From Cannabis sativa (lineage: Eukaryota; Streptophyta; Magnoliopsida; Rosales; Cannabaceae): DNA of 64,000 bases. A program made the translations under genes and the position numbers. The notes beneath the pieces were generated by a model that saw only the letters and a program-made list of their open reading frames with translations, was not told the DNA's origin and ran no database searches. Positions 1 through 10,359 of this stretch are shown piece after piece (the stretch's first letter is position 1; every line of letters starts with the position of its first letter). Location of the stretch: positions 75,224,969 to 75,288,968 of the forward strand of contig NC_083605.1 of the NCBI RefSeq assembly GCF_029168945.1, read 5' to 3'.

Positions 1-42
1 AGCCGAGAGTTAAACTTAAGTATTTATGCTGTCAATTACTTA
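1..42. repeat. Terminal fragment of a TIR element
   Basis: The first 42 bases read like one end of the inverted-repeat family seen complete at 4937-5507 and 51053-51663. Shared features are the AACTTAAGTATTTAT core and a degraded terminal AATTAC. The rest of the element would lie outside the window. The remaining sequence to 1077 is AT-rich and shows no gene. Confidence 0.5.
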
Positions 43-1077
43 AAAAAATTGAAAGTACGAAGTTGTAACAATAAATTTCATGAAAAAAATGTAACAGTAC
101 AAAAAGATAAGTCAAGCCGTCAAAATTAAGTAAAAAAAAAAATTGTAATACAAGGAGTTGATATTGTCTATTTGTTATTTTTCTATTGCTTTATAGTTAT
201 TTTTTTTCTTGTTTTATAGTTATTTTCATGTTGTTTGTCAAGTTGTTCTACAATTATTTTTAAGTTATTTTTATATTTTATTGAAACATGATATTTTTAT
301 AATTTTAAAATTTTAATATAATATTTTTGAAAACTTAGTACAATAAAAATATATAAAATAAAAGGTGTAACAGTACACATGTAAAAAAAAAAGTATTTTT
401 CTAAAATTCCCAATTATATATTGATCACTTGATTAAAAAAAAAGGCCCAAAAGGACCCAAGACAAGATCTTTTATTTCTGCCTAATTTCACTACATATGT
501 TTGAAAAAGTCCAGAACCCAAAATACACTTTTTCAAAGGAAAAATGAACACATACAAAAAACAAAAACAAAAGCTTTACTTTTTTATGTTTATGAAAGCA
601 AAAACAAAAAGGGCATTCATTAATTTAAATAATATTTGCAGCAAAACAGAGACCTCTATTTCTCAAACAATTTCAAACATTATTTGACTCTAATTCTAAA
701 GTGTTATATGATGAGATTTGTCATTGGTTCCCTTTTTCATTATATTAAATATATATAAATATATAATCTACCCAACTCAACTATTGATTGGTTAGTGATA
801 AAATGAAAGAAAAAGTAGAGCAAGTGAATAAAAATTATTCTTAAAATAAAAATTCAGTCTTTAAATTATTATGTAAAATTAAGTGCTAAAAAAACCACTA
901 AAGTGATAAAAATAATCCCATTAAATAAAAAACCATAACAAAAATTTTCCTAAGAGATCAAAAACTAACAAGTAACTACTCATTAGAAAAAAAAAAAAGG
1001 TAACTACTATATTACTAGTTACTAAAACTACTAATATAACTAATTTCTAATTAGATGAATATTGAACAAAATTATTA

Positions 1078-1563
1078 CTAACACTCTTCACAAATACTTT
1101 GAAGCATAACTTTTTTAGGAGAAGAAGAAGAAGAACAAGTAGTAGGGTTTGGAGAAAGATCAACCGAAACCCGATCGACCGGAATCCTAACAAGCTCTAG
1201 GGCAACATCCTTGAAATCAAGCTTTCCTCCTTCTTTACATTTTGATAAAAGCCTAGCTGCATCTTGTTTTGTCATAGTAACTTTCACTCTCATCACTTTT
1301 TTCTCTTCAATTTCTTCACAACAAAATTGCCTTGTTGTGGTAATAGTAGTTGAACTTGAAGTAGTAATATTTTCTTCTTTGCTCTTAACCAAAGAATAAT
1401 ATGGTGATGAGTTTTCCTTCTTTGATTTTTTGTGATGATTCTTCTTATTCTTCTTATTGTTATTACTCAACTCATCTCTATATATTATATCTTTACTATT
1501 GGTTGTTCTTAACATTTCATCTACTGAAATTTTGTTCAAGAAACTAACCAAAGTGTTCAACAT
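1078..1563 (-). CDS. Small DUF7890-like plant protein, intronless
   Basis: This is a single 161-codon frame starting at the ATG at 1561-1563 (minus strand). The N-terminal part is short and helical. A low-complexity Lys/Asn/His and Ser/Thr linker follows (about residues 25-80). The conserved-looking block at about residues 90-135 begins MRVKVTMTKQDAARLL and has a KEGGKLDFKDVALEL segment. From memory, that block resembles small plant proteins annotated as DUF7890; the biochemical role of that family is unknown to me. A TATA-like motif (TATAAATA on the minus strand, about 1672-1680) sits roughly 110 bases upstream, which fits a real promoter. Codon use in the C-terminal block looks coding. The family name is from recall and not checked; that it is a real gene is more certain. 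Confidence 0.75.
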   Translation of the reverse strand: MLNTLVSFLNKISVDEMLRTTNSKDIIYRDELSNNNKKNKKNHHKKSKKENSSPYYSLVKSKEENITTSSSTTITTTRQFCCEEIEEKKVMRVKVTMTKQDAARLLSKCKEGGKLDFKDVALELVRIPVDRVSVDLSPNPTTCSSSSSPKKVMLQSICEEC

Positions 1564-1671
1564 TTTCTCTTTTTTCGAAGAGAAGAAATTAAGAAGAGTT
1601 AAGAAGAAGAAGAAGAAGATGGTTTTGGTTTGTGAATAAAGATATTTAATTAGATGGTTGAAGAAGGATTG

Positions 1672-1680
1672 TATTTATAG
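1672..1680 (-). promoter_or_regulatory. TATA box of the DUF7890-like gene
   Basis: The minus strand reads CTATAAATA here, about 110 bases upstream of the ATG at 1563. That leaves room for a 5' leader of roughly 80 bases. Confidence 0.5.
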
Positions 1681-1893
1681 ATGGATTATTATATGACTTT
1701 TTTTTTATTATTATTATTGGTTTATTTTATTGAGAAAATTCTACTTTATAGCCCATTTAATTCTACGATGTTGTGGTTTAAAAATAGAACATTGACTTGT
1801 TGACTATTACAAGTGAAACTTTCTTATAACAAAAAATAATTAAATAAATAAATAAAACAACATATAGACGTATAAGTTATGAAGCAACCTAAG

Positions 1894-2107
1894 TACAAAA
1901 CGTATAATAAGTTGTAATTTCTCTCATGTTCGTAGAACTTGTAATTTTGCCGCTCATAATGTGGTTAGATGGGCGTTTGTTCATCAGGTGTTTGGGACTA
2001 TCCTGGTGTCCTCCTTACCTGACAATATATTTTGTAACGACCGAGAGGTCTAATTTATTTGAATTTATGATATAAACGCTTTTTCTAAAAAAAAAAAAAA
2101 AAAAAAA
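1894..2107 (+). mobile_element. 5'-truncated LINE copy with poly(A) tail and target-site duplication
   Basis: The 214-bp insert is flanked by a perfect 12-bp direct repeat, AAGCAACCTAAG, at 1882-1893 and 2108-2119. It ends in a run of more than 20 A. One frame of the body reads a fragment with RRTCNFAAHNVVRWAF, which matches the usual C-terminal end of the RNase H domain of plant L1-type LINE ORF2 proteins (pattern N.AAH..ARW). A stop and a short 3' UTR follow. It is a dead-on-arrival copy holding only the 3' end of the element. Confidence 0.85.
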
Positions 2108-2329
2108 AAGCAACCTAAGGCCAACTCCAAATAAACGGCAAATTACATATATTATGTCGTGCAACATTTGTCTTTTTGTTTATATTATATATATTTAATC
2201 AATATTTACATACGTTTATATCATTAGATGTATTTATAAAATTAAGAATTTAATTTTAGAAAAATTTATAATGTACTTAAAAAAGCTAATTAGGATTTCT
2301 CTAAACTTTAATATGTACTAAATTATGTT

Positions 2330-2682
2330 ATTTGAATTTTTTTTTGCCGTCAAAAATTGCCCTGACCTATTGAGATGGTAAGATTTAAAGACTTTTGTTT
2401 AATTTAATTCAATTTTACTATTTCAGTGATTGTTTATGTACTAAACCATGCTCCCAAGACTTTGATATCTACCAAATCATGCCCCTCGAATTTTAACATA
2501 TACTAAATCATGCCCCCTAAACTTTCATCAATGTTAGACTTTTTTTACTAAAATTAGACAAAAGTCCTTAAATCTAACAATCTCAATAATTCGGGAGCAT
2601 TTTTAACGACCTTAAAAGTTCAGGAGGTATGATTTAGTACATGTCAAAGTCAGGGGAGTAAAAATCTTAATTAGCCCTTTTT
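2330..2682. repeat. Truncated copy of the GGCTAATTAG MITE family
   Basis: The text matches the family seen complete at 36639-37026: CCAAATCATGCCC and CTAAATCATGCCC motifs, the 'aaaagtccttaaat' block, and a right end reading CTTAATTAGCCC. The left terminus is eroded. Confidence 0.65.
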
Positions 2683-2744
2683 TTTAAAGTGATATACTGA
2701 TGTATTTTTATTTATTTCGGTATATGACATATTTGTTTAATCTC

Positions 2745-2940
2745 GTTATAAAAAAATCTTACTTTTGGTCACAACAAAATTTGTGACTAAAAGTAAAAAA
2801 ATTGTGACTAATTATAAAACATCATTCTTATGATGTGATTAAAAGATCCGTAGCTAAATGTATTAGTCACAAAAATTACAATTTGTTGTTACTAAATGTG
2901 TTTTTAGTCACAATACTTATTGTGACTAAAACTAAAGTGA
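2745..2940. repeat. Short inverted-repeat cluster, possibly from a CACTA-type element end
   Basis: Several copies of TTGTGACTAAA and its reverse complement TTTAGTCACAA alternate over about 200 bases. Such clustered subterminal repeats are typical of CACTA-type DNA transposons. I see no clean terminus or target-site duplication, so the class is inference. Confidence 0.35.
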
Positions 2941-3054
2941 AGTAATAGATACTAGTTAATAAATGAATACAAATTAAATACTTTTTACTATAGTTGAATA
3001 AAAGACATTTTTTTTTATAATAATTTATATTTGGGGAATTACTTTATTTACTGT

Positions 3055-3250
3055 TTTTTAACTTTTTTTTTTTTTTTCAAATTTACAGCTTGGGTTTTTA
3101 AAGTAGTTACAGCGCTAGTTGTAATAGGGGTTTTTATACGATTTTTTGTTGCAATTTAGATTGCAGCGCTAGTTACAATAAGGATTTCCATGTAGAATTT
3201 CGTAAAAATAAAAAAAAATAAAAAAAGAACTATTTTGAAGTATAAAAATG
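3055..3250. repeat. Dispersed repeat with 'CAGCGCTAGTT' motif
   Basis: This contains the 'ttgggtttttaaagtag' and 'cagcgctagtt' blocks and a 'tgtagaatttc' stretch, all shared with 10060-10200. The two copies show a dispersed repeat of unknown class. From 3251 to 4827 I see only AT-rich sequence with no gene. Confidence 0.5.
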
Positions 3251-4827
3251 AAAAAATCCCTTTATGTTTTCACTTTTAATTTTTTTTAATCATTAAATTA
3301 AAAAAGACGAATTGTATTGAATTGATATTCATTTATCAACTATTATTTACCGCGTCACTTATTTTTGATAAAATTGAATAGAATATGATAAAAGAATAAT
3401 ATGTAAAAGTTATATTTCAAGAAATATTATTAATATTAACAAGTCCTATACATGGCAAAATATTTTCTTATGATTAGTTTAAGTTTTAGAAAACAATATC
3501 AATTTTTTTTGCTCCTTAATTTTCATATGTAATTTAAGGTGATTATTATTATTTTTCCAAATTTGGACGTGGGGATAACGGTATTGAATGGGCATTGAAT
3601 TCTAGCTAAGATTTCATTTTCAAGTCAAGTGAATTGATACATCATAATAAAACAAAATTAATTAGAAGCTTTGAAATGGTCATCAATTAGTCTTTTAGTT
3701 AGTTTTAATAATATTCATTATAATTGGTATACTCGTTTATTATCTGAGTCACCTCTTTTGCTAAAAATAAATTAAATTCGACAATCTAAAAGATCGACAG
3801 TGTTCTCTTATTGAAGTAGGTTGAGGCTCTTGTTGTTTGAAATGCAGCTTCTCAATCTCTCACATTTGGTATCTAACATTCGATTCGAATCTGATTGTAA
3901 AAACTTAGTTCATAAACTTAATAATTTATTATTGTTAGATTTATTTCTAAAGTTTAATTCTTGATGATAATAGAACTTTATGTAAATATATTTCAATGTT
4001 ATTTGTTTTAATTATTACCTGAACTGTTAATATAGTCATTGATTCTCTTATTAATTTGGCTTTAACTGCTACTGATAATACAATTTTTGTATCGGTAATT
4101 TTGTCTTTACTGATAACTTTCGGCCCTTTTGTGTTTTTACTTATTGGTAGTATTTTTTGAAATTATTTTCTCAAAATAAATAAATTATAAACTAAATTGA
4201 AGCTTCATATGATTGAGAAGAAGCAGTTGAATGTTTACTTTATTTTCTTTTCTTCAACCACTATTGTCAAAATCAAAACTCAGTACTTAAATTAATATAT
4301 TATTTATTTAATGATTTGTCATGAAAAAAAAAAAAAATCGTTTTAATTTATGTTTATTCTAGATATTTTTTTAGTTGGACTATTATGCTTACGTTGTCTT
4401 TGGTTTTAAATATTTAATTTTTTTTTTTACTGTTTTCATTTCTAGTTTTTTTTTTATTTTGACAATAATATTTAGATTTTAGAATAGATTGACTAGTTTT
4501 AAACAACTTTTGGTGTGTTTGTTTTTTTTTATGTTAGTGTATTGATATTTATTGTTGCTCATTTTAATTTGATTTTCTTTTAACAAAATTAATTAAAAAA
4601 TATTGAGTTTGCTAATTTTTATTTGTTAAGTGTAATTTGAAATACATATTATTAATTATTATAATTTAAAGAAAATATATGGTGTTTTAATAATGAAAGT
4701 ACCAAAGGTCCAAAGGCAAAGGTATATATGAATAGTTTCTTTGTGATTTATTTGTTTGAGCACAATTTTTATATATGTAAAAATTAAAAGTAAATTACTT
4801 GTTAACCTTATTTGAATTATACAAATC

Positions 4828-4925
4828 AAATGAGTATTTTTATTAAATGTACAGTGAGAAATTGAGTGGAAGTGTTCCTTCATCCTCAAACTTCAAGTGT
4901 TCCTTCATCCTCATTTATGTTAAAA
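4828..4925 (+). repeat. Dispersed repeat, copy inverted at 7505-7580
   Basis: A block containing GAGAAATTGAGTGGAAGTG and TTCCTTCATCCTCAAACT recurs reverse-complemented at 7505-7580. In this copy the 'caagtgttccttcatcctca' piece is tandemly doubled. Confidence 0.6.
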
Positions 4926-4936
4926 TACGAAAAATG

Positions 4937-5507
4937 GTAATTTGTGGCTTAAATACTTAAATTTAATTCTTAGTTGTAGATAAATATCTAAGTTTAATTT
5001 TTGACAGTGATAATATCTAAGTTATATTTCTAAAACTTCCATAAATACATAGTCATTGAGTGTTTAGTCATTATCCACATGCACAGCCCTGAGTTGAAAT
5101 GGGTCATATGCAAAAAAAAAAAAAAAAATTAGACCCTTATTATAAAGATAAATGATATTTTTAAAAATTATTAAAAAAATATGTATATTTTTTAAAATGT
5201 ATTTTTTTATTTGGGCCCCTAAATTGAGTGAGCCCTAGACGCGGGCTTAGCCCGCCTATGCTTAGGGTCAGTCTTGTCCACATGTCATTTTCTTATTGGT
5301 ATATTTAAATTAATTTTTAAATAAAAATAAAAATTTAATGACATGAACCAATTAAAGACTATTACATGGTCATTAGCTTGATATTTAACAGCCAGATACG
5401 TACGAAAGTTTTTAAAATATAACTCAAGTATTATTATCGTTAAAAGTTAAACTTAAGTATTTATCTATAATCGATAATTAAACTTAAGTATTTATACCGC
5501 AAATTAC
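4937..5507. mobile_element. TIR element (GTAATTTGYGG ends) carrying a nested hAT MITE
   Basis: The left end reads GTAATTTGTGGC and the right end GCAAATTAC, which are inverted copies. The arms share the AACTTAAGTATTTAT core. The 195-bp hAT MITE at 5082-5276 is inserted between the arms, so the original element was about 370 bp. It is non-autonomous with no coding capacity. A second copy lies at 51053-51663. Confidence 0.7.
5082..5276 (-). mobile_element. 195-bp hAT-type MITE, copy A
   Basis: This is bounded by a perfect 8-bp duplication, TCCACATG, at 5074-5081 and 5277-5284. It is the inverted counterpart of the 195-bp copy at 8247-8441. Its ends are decayed (CACAGCCCTGAG and CAGTCTTG) compared with CAGGGCCGACCCT in copy B. 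Eight-bp duplications and CAGGG termini are hallmarks of the hAT superfamily. Confidence 0.88.
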
Positions 5508-5705
5508 TCTATAAAAAATAAATTAGATAAAAATATATTATACTATAATTTAAAATACTAAATTATATCACCCAAAAAAAAAGAATCTCTTAAACATTTT
5601 TACCATTATACTCATAAAAACACATAAAAAAATTTATCCAACAACAAGAAAAAAGTTCAAAAAATGAATAAAAATATTTAATTATTAAAGAAGGGGATTT
5701 ATTAA

Positions 5706-6661
5706 GGGAAATTTGATTTTCTATGCTTAGAAAATCAAAAAATTTGATTTATAAACCAATAATTAAAACCCTAAAAAAACTATACCTTTTTTTTCAAAAC
5801 CCCAAAAATACCCCCAAACTAAAACTATCTCTCTTTCTCTCTCTATCTAGCCGGTCCCACACCCCAGGTCCGATGGTCGGACCATGGGGTCCGATGGGGT
5901 CCGACCAATCGGACCCATCGGACCCCAAGGTCCGACCATCGGACCTCTCTCTTCCTCTCTCTCAAATCGCGGGAAAAAAAAAAAAAAAAAAATTAAAGCC
6001 GAGCCATCGGACCCATCGGACCCGACCATCGGACCCATCGGACCCATCGGACCCGACCATCGGACCCTTTCTTCCTCTCTCTCCAAAATCGCGAAAAAAA
6101 AAAAAAAAAAAAAATTAAAGCCGAGCCATCGGACCCATCGGACCCGACCATCGGACCCATCGGACCCATCGGACCCGACCATCGGACCCTTTCTTCCTCT
6201 CTCTCCAAAATCGCGAGAAAAAAAAAAAAAAAAAAAAAAGGTCCGATGGTCGGACCTTGGGGTCCGATGGGTCCGACCATCGGACCCCAAGGTCCGACCA
6301 TCGGACCTTTGTCTTCTTCCCTCTCTCAAATCGCGGGGAAAAAAAAAAAAAAAAAAAAAGTTTCGTAGGGCGGGGTTGCTCTTTCGGGTTGGGGTTGGGG
6401 TCGGAGGGGTTGGGGTCGTGGTCGACGGGGGTGAGGGTGGTGATCGGCGTTGGGGTTGACGTGGGTGGGTGAGGGTGGTTCGGGTGAGGGTGGGCGGTTG
6501 GGGTGAGATAGAGGGAGAGAGAGATGATGCAGAGAGAGAGAATATTGTGAGGGGGGTATTTTTGGGGTTTTGAAAAAAAAGGAATAGTTTTTTTAGGTTT
6601 TAAATTTTTGGTTTAAAAATCAAATTTTTTGATTTTCTAAGCATAGAAAATCAAATTTCCC
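5706..6661. mobile_element. Non-autonomous TIR element with a GGACC/GGTCC palindromic array
   Basis: Long terminal inverted repeats of roughly 130 bp start GGGAAATTTGATTTTCTATG at both ends. The 956-bp element is flanked by the 8-bp direct repeat TTTATTAA (5698-5705 and 6662-6669). Between the arms lie repeated blocks of GGACCCATCGGACCCGACC, pyrimidine-rich spacers (CTTTCTTCCTCTCTC), the motif AAATCGCG followed by A-runs of about 16-22, and a G-rich segment at 6365-6510. Frames that stay open here encode only GSDGSDG or HRTHRT repeats and are by-products of the repeat. Superfamily is uncertain: long arms suggest a Mutator-like element, but the duplication I read is 8 bp, where 9 bp is the Mutator norm. 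Confidence 0.85.
6365..6510 (+). repeat. G-rich segment with G-quadruplex potential
   Basis: Many runs of three to five G at short spacing (GGGTTGGGGTTGGGG, GGGGGTGAGGGTGG and similar) lie on the + strand, in a window that is otherwise AT-rich. It is part of the TIR element at 5706-6661. Confidence 0.7.
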
Positions 6662-6924
6662 TTTATTAATAAATATATTATTTAATCAAGCTGAAATGGT
6701 TAATCTTCATTAATACGCGGTTTTGGGGTTGAATTAATATGACTAGACTATCTAGCACTTGACCTGGTCAACAATTTATTACATGTCATAATCTTCTATT
6801 TACTTATCATTCATATAACATTTTAATTATTTATTGTCCATTTTCCAAACTTTCAATTATTAAACTCAAATCATTTTAGTTAACACTTTCAATTATTTAA
6901 TCTTAAGGCTACTACTACAACATT

Positions 6925-7110
6925 TAGAACATTGGTAGAAGACACTGTGATGTCTAGCACTATTTATAGATGGTCTCTTACAATTGGTTAATAATATTCT
7001 ATAAAAATTATTTTATTAAATTATATAAAATTCGATATTTAATTATACTAATAGTAATATGATACGTTGGAAAGTATTAAATAATGGTGTCTTTTAGTAT
7101 TTATCCAATA
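6925..7110. repeat. Degraded copy of the GAGCATTGCTATT MITE family
   Basis: The text shares the layout of the family at 51297-51454: a TCTAGCACT-like block, 'attggttaataatattctataaaa', and a terminal 'ggtgtctttta'. The ends are eroded and no duplication is visible. Confidence 0.4.
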
Positions 7111-7135
7111 TTTTTCGGGTCTTCCTTAAGATCCT

Positions 7136-7480
7136 ATGGCTGTAGATCTTGATGTTTGTGCTCTAGTCACAATTGGAATCTCCACGAATCTGGCAGATGT
7201 GGCCACCCTTGCCACCTCAACAAGCACCACGAACTTAGCCACCACAACTGGCCAGGTCAACACAACCAATCCAGTTGGTCTTCATGATCAATCTTTGTTG
7301 TACAGAGAGGACCCTCTACTGGCGTCTCATACTAAAGAATGGCCAACGTGGGGCAATTCCCGTGCACCACGATTGGATCTGGTCTCCAGTATTATTCTAG
7401 AGAGACAGAGCTAGGAATTGGCGAGTCTCATGTGAACTTGGAAGAAGATCTCGAGTTAGCGAGACTTAAAGAGATCGCAA
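7136..7480 (+). pseudogene. Possible retroelement gag remnant
   Basis: A 92-codon open stretch (7136-7414) has clearly higher GC than its surroundings and a Thr/Ala-rich composition, with segments such as WPTWGNSRAP. After the stop, another frame continues with an acidic stretch (GESHVNLEEDLELARLKE) up to about 7475. Composition and the broken frame suggest a decayed Gypsy-type gag N-terminus. I do not recognise a defined domain, and no LTRs are evident nearby. From 7581 to 8246 the sequence is AT-rich with nothing recognised. Confidence 0.3.
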
Positions 7481-7504
7481 ATTACTTTTTTTTTATATAT
7501 ATAT

Positions 7505-7580
7505 TTTTAACATAAATAGAGTTTGAGGATGAAGGAACACTTCCACTCAATTTCTCACTTACATTTAATAAAATACTCAA
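7505..7580 (-). repeat. Inverted copy of the repeat at 4828-4925
   Basis: On the minus strand this reads GAGTATTTTATTAAATGT, then the GAGAAATTGAGTGGAAGTG block and TTCCTTCATCCTCAAACT, matching 4828-4925. Confidence 0.6.
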
Positions 7581-8246
7581 GAGAATATTTTAATTTTTTT
7601 ATAGTTGTGTATCTTGTAGTTGTTCAAGATATATCCTGTAAAATTTTGATAAATTCAGAAAAATTTAACACGATTAAAATAAAATTCAAGCAGTAAATTG
7701 TTTGAACATTACTTTTTATATTAAAAATTATTATAAATTTCTTAAAATTTTATAAGATATTTTAAATAACTATAACGTATATGACTACAAAAAAAAAAAA
7801 AATTAAAATAAAAAATTATTATAGATACCAAAACATTAGAGGTTGCACCAATTTTTTTAGAGGATGAACCCTAAAAGCTCTCTTTATATTATTGTTTATG
7901 TTTGTTAAGTTTAAAAATTTTATTTTACTTAAAAAATAATATAATAATTGAAAATATTTTAGTTATCATGATTGGAATGAAAAGAGTATATAACACCAAA
8001 TTTAATATTTAAAGTTGGAAATGGCTTAATAATTAATTTGAAAAATATTACTATTAAACTAATGGGGTATGTTTGTTCAATTTTTTATTATATATATTTA
8101 TATAAATGAGTTATTTGCAGTATAAAGTATAAGTATCCAAAGTAAGGAAGACTTAATAATTTTTTTAAAACACATAAGTACATAAAAGTATTATTCTAAA
8201 AAAATATTAATAAAAGTATAATTTTTGTCCTAACTTATAATAGATG

Positions 8247-8441
8247 CAGGGCCGACCCTATGTATAGGCGGGCTAGGCCTGCGCCTAGGGCTCACTTATT
8301 TTAGGAGCCCAAATAAAAAAATACCTTTTAAAAAATATACATATTTTTTTAAAAAAAAATGTAAAAATACTATTTATCTTTATAGTAAGGGCCTAAATTT
8401 TTTTTTTGCCTATGACCCATTTCAATTTAAGGCCAGCCCTG
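8247..8441 (+). mobile_element. 195-bp hAT-type MITE, copy B
   Basis: Termini are CAGGGCCGACCCT and AAGGCCAGCCCTG (inverted, CAGGGCTGGCCTT). A perfect 8-bp target duplication, AATAGATG, lies at 8239-8246 and 8442-8449. There is no coding capacity. Same family as 5082-5276, opposite orientation. From 8450 to 9754 the sequence is AT-rich; apart from a possible MITE scrap near 9520-9600 I recognise nothing. Confidence 0.92.
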
Positions 8442-9754
8442 AATAGATGTCCCCATCCACACCTAATAATTTAGAGGTTAACCTCGAACTTTAACACGTA
8501 TCAAAATTTTCTCTTTCAGACGTTAAAAATTTCTTCCAAACTATTAAGATTGTTAAATTTAAAAATTTTTGTATAATTTTTCAATGGAAGCCTGATGTGG
8601 ATGGAAGTTTATGGGTTTTACTATTTGGTACGTGTCAAAATTTAAAAGAATTTTTAAAGACCTAAAAAGTTATGAAAATTTCTTCAAGCACATCATTAAT
8701 ATATTGTGATTCTTGTTATAGTATCAAGAGTCATATCCTTAACTTGTTTTCAACATACACGTATCCTAATAGAGTCAACCACACGAGATCTAAATAAAAA
8801 TGAACAAGCAAATAGCAAAGCTTATGATAAAGTGATTCAAGATGGGTGAGTAAAAAATAGCCACTATTTTAAGAGAATATTGAATAATATTATCCCATAT
8901 AGATTAAATATAAAATATTGAGCCAAAACATTGTCTCCTTATTCTTGTCATAGATAAATATTTACTTATATTTTATATTATACATGTAAAATGATATCTA
9001 TTCTATATATTGTAATTATTGGTTTAACGGTGTTTTTTTAGTTTTATGTTAATTTTAACAGAATACAATATTATTTAATATAATATGTTTTATTAATTTT
9101 ATAATATTATTATATATATTTAAAAATAAAAATAATATAAATATTTTATATAAAGAAATTTAAATTTAAATTTAAAATATTTTTACCAGTATTTTGTTGA
9201 TTTAACTTTGAATTAAAATGAGAGACAATTTTACTCAATCGGACAAGTATTGATTCACCACGATATCTCACTTGGGTTTTATTGTACATATATAATTGCA
9301 TCCAAAAAGCACACAAATATAGCCGCAATATCTTAAAAAATACTCAAAAATTAAATTTTCAAACCCTATTTCAAAAATTAAAAAAAACATTATGTACCAA
9401 ATTAAAAAAATAATAAACTACATGTATTACACTTAAGATCATTTAATTAAATTTAATTAAAAAAAAAAACTAATTATATGTGTGTTGCACGTAACATCAA
9501 ACTAGTAAAATATATGCATTCCACTGCTAAACACCTTCTATAAGTGGCATCACACGATTAATTAGCGATATTTCCGAAAAACTATTTTTTTAATTTATAT
9601 AACATTTAATACTTAATTACAAAATTAACAATATGACATTAAGATTCATTTTAGCAATTCTCATATAAAATTTATGTTGAATAAATTAACTCTTCACAAT
9701 TTATCAAGTGATTTTTAATATATTTATATAACATATCTTTATAATTTATTTTTT

Positions 9755-10265
9755 GGCTAATTAAGATTTTTGCCCCTGAATTTTGACATGTGCTAAATCA
9801 TGTTTCTTGAATTTTTTTTGTAGTTAAAAATTATCTCTAAACTATTGAGATTGTTAAATTTAAGGACTTTTCTCTAATTTCATTTAATTTAATTAATTCG
9901 GTGATTGTCCATGAACTAAATCATGTTCTTCAGACTTTGATATCTACCAAATTATGCCGCTCGAACTTTCATATGTGACAAATTATGCCTTTGAACTCTT
10001 TTTTTACTTAAATTAGACAAAAGTCTTTAACTCCAACAATTTTAAAGGTAATTTTTAATAGGGAAGTTTTTTTTTTTTTTTAATTTACAGTTTGGGTTTC
10101 TAAAGTAGTTGCAGCGCTAGTTTCACTAAAAATTTCTATGTAGAATTTCATAAAAATATATAAAAAAAAAATTATTTTAAAGTGTAAAAATAAAAAAATA
10201 TTTTTAATAATGTTCAAAATTTAGAGGGAATAATTTAATTCATGTAAAAAAATCGAAATAATTAT
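9755..10265. mobile_element. GGCTAATTAG-family MITE with an inserted repeat
   Basis: The left end GGCTAATTAAGATTTTTGCC and the internal ACTAAATCATG-type motifs match the family at 36639-37026. The copy is interrupted at about 10060-10200 by the 'cagcgctagtt' repeat also seen at 3055-3250. The right end, near 10265, is eroded. Confidence 0.6.
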
Positions 10266-10359
10266 CCTTTAATTTTATTTATTTATATGTTCAAAAAAAA
10301 AAAATTATTTATTTATTGGTTTGGGTAGAGACTTCCTAAACTTTTGAAGCTTTACAGAA

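Noticed and set aside
5723..6472. Several long frames on both strands with GSDGSDG, GPMGPM or HRTRPSDPSD repeats
   Set aside because: All follow from the GGACC/GGTCC repeat and poly(A) runs inside the TIR element; no start context, no homology and equal openness on both strands.
4828..8441. A large inverted duplication joining 4828-5276 with 7505-8441
   Set aside because: Both blocks occur in inverted copies but in the same left-to-right order, and the hAT copies have different target duplications, so they are independent insertions.
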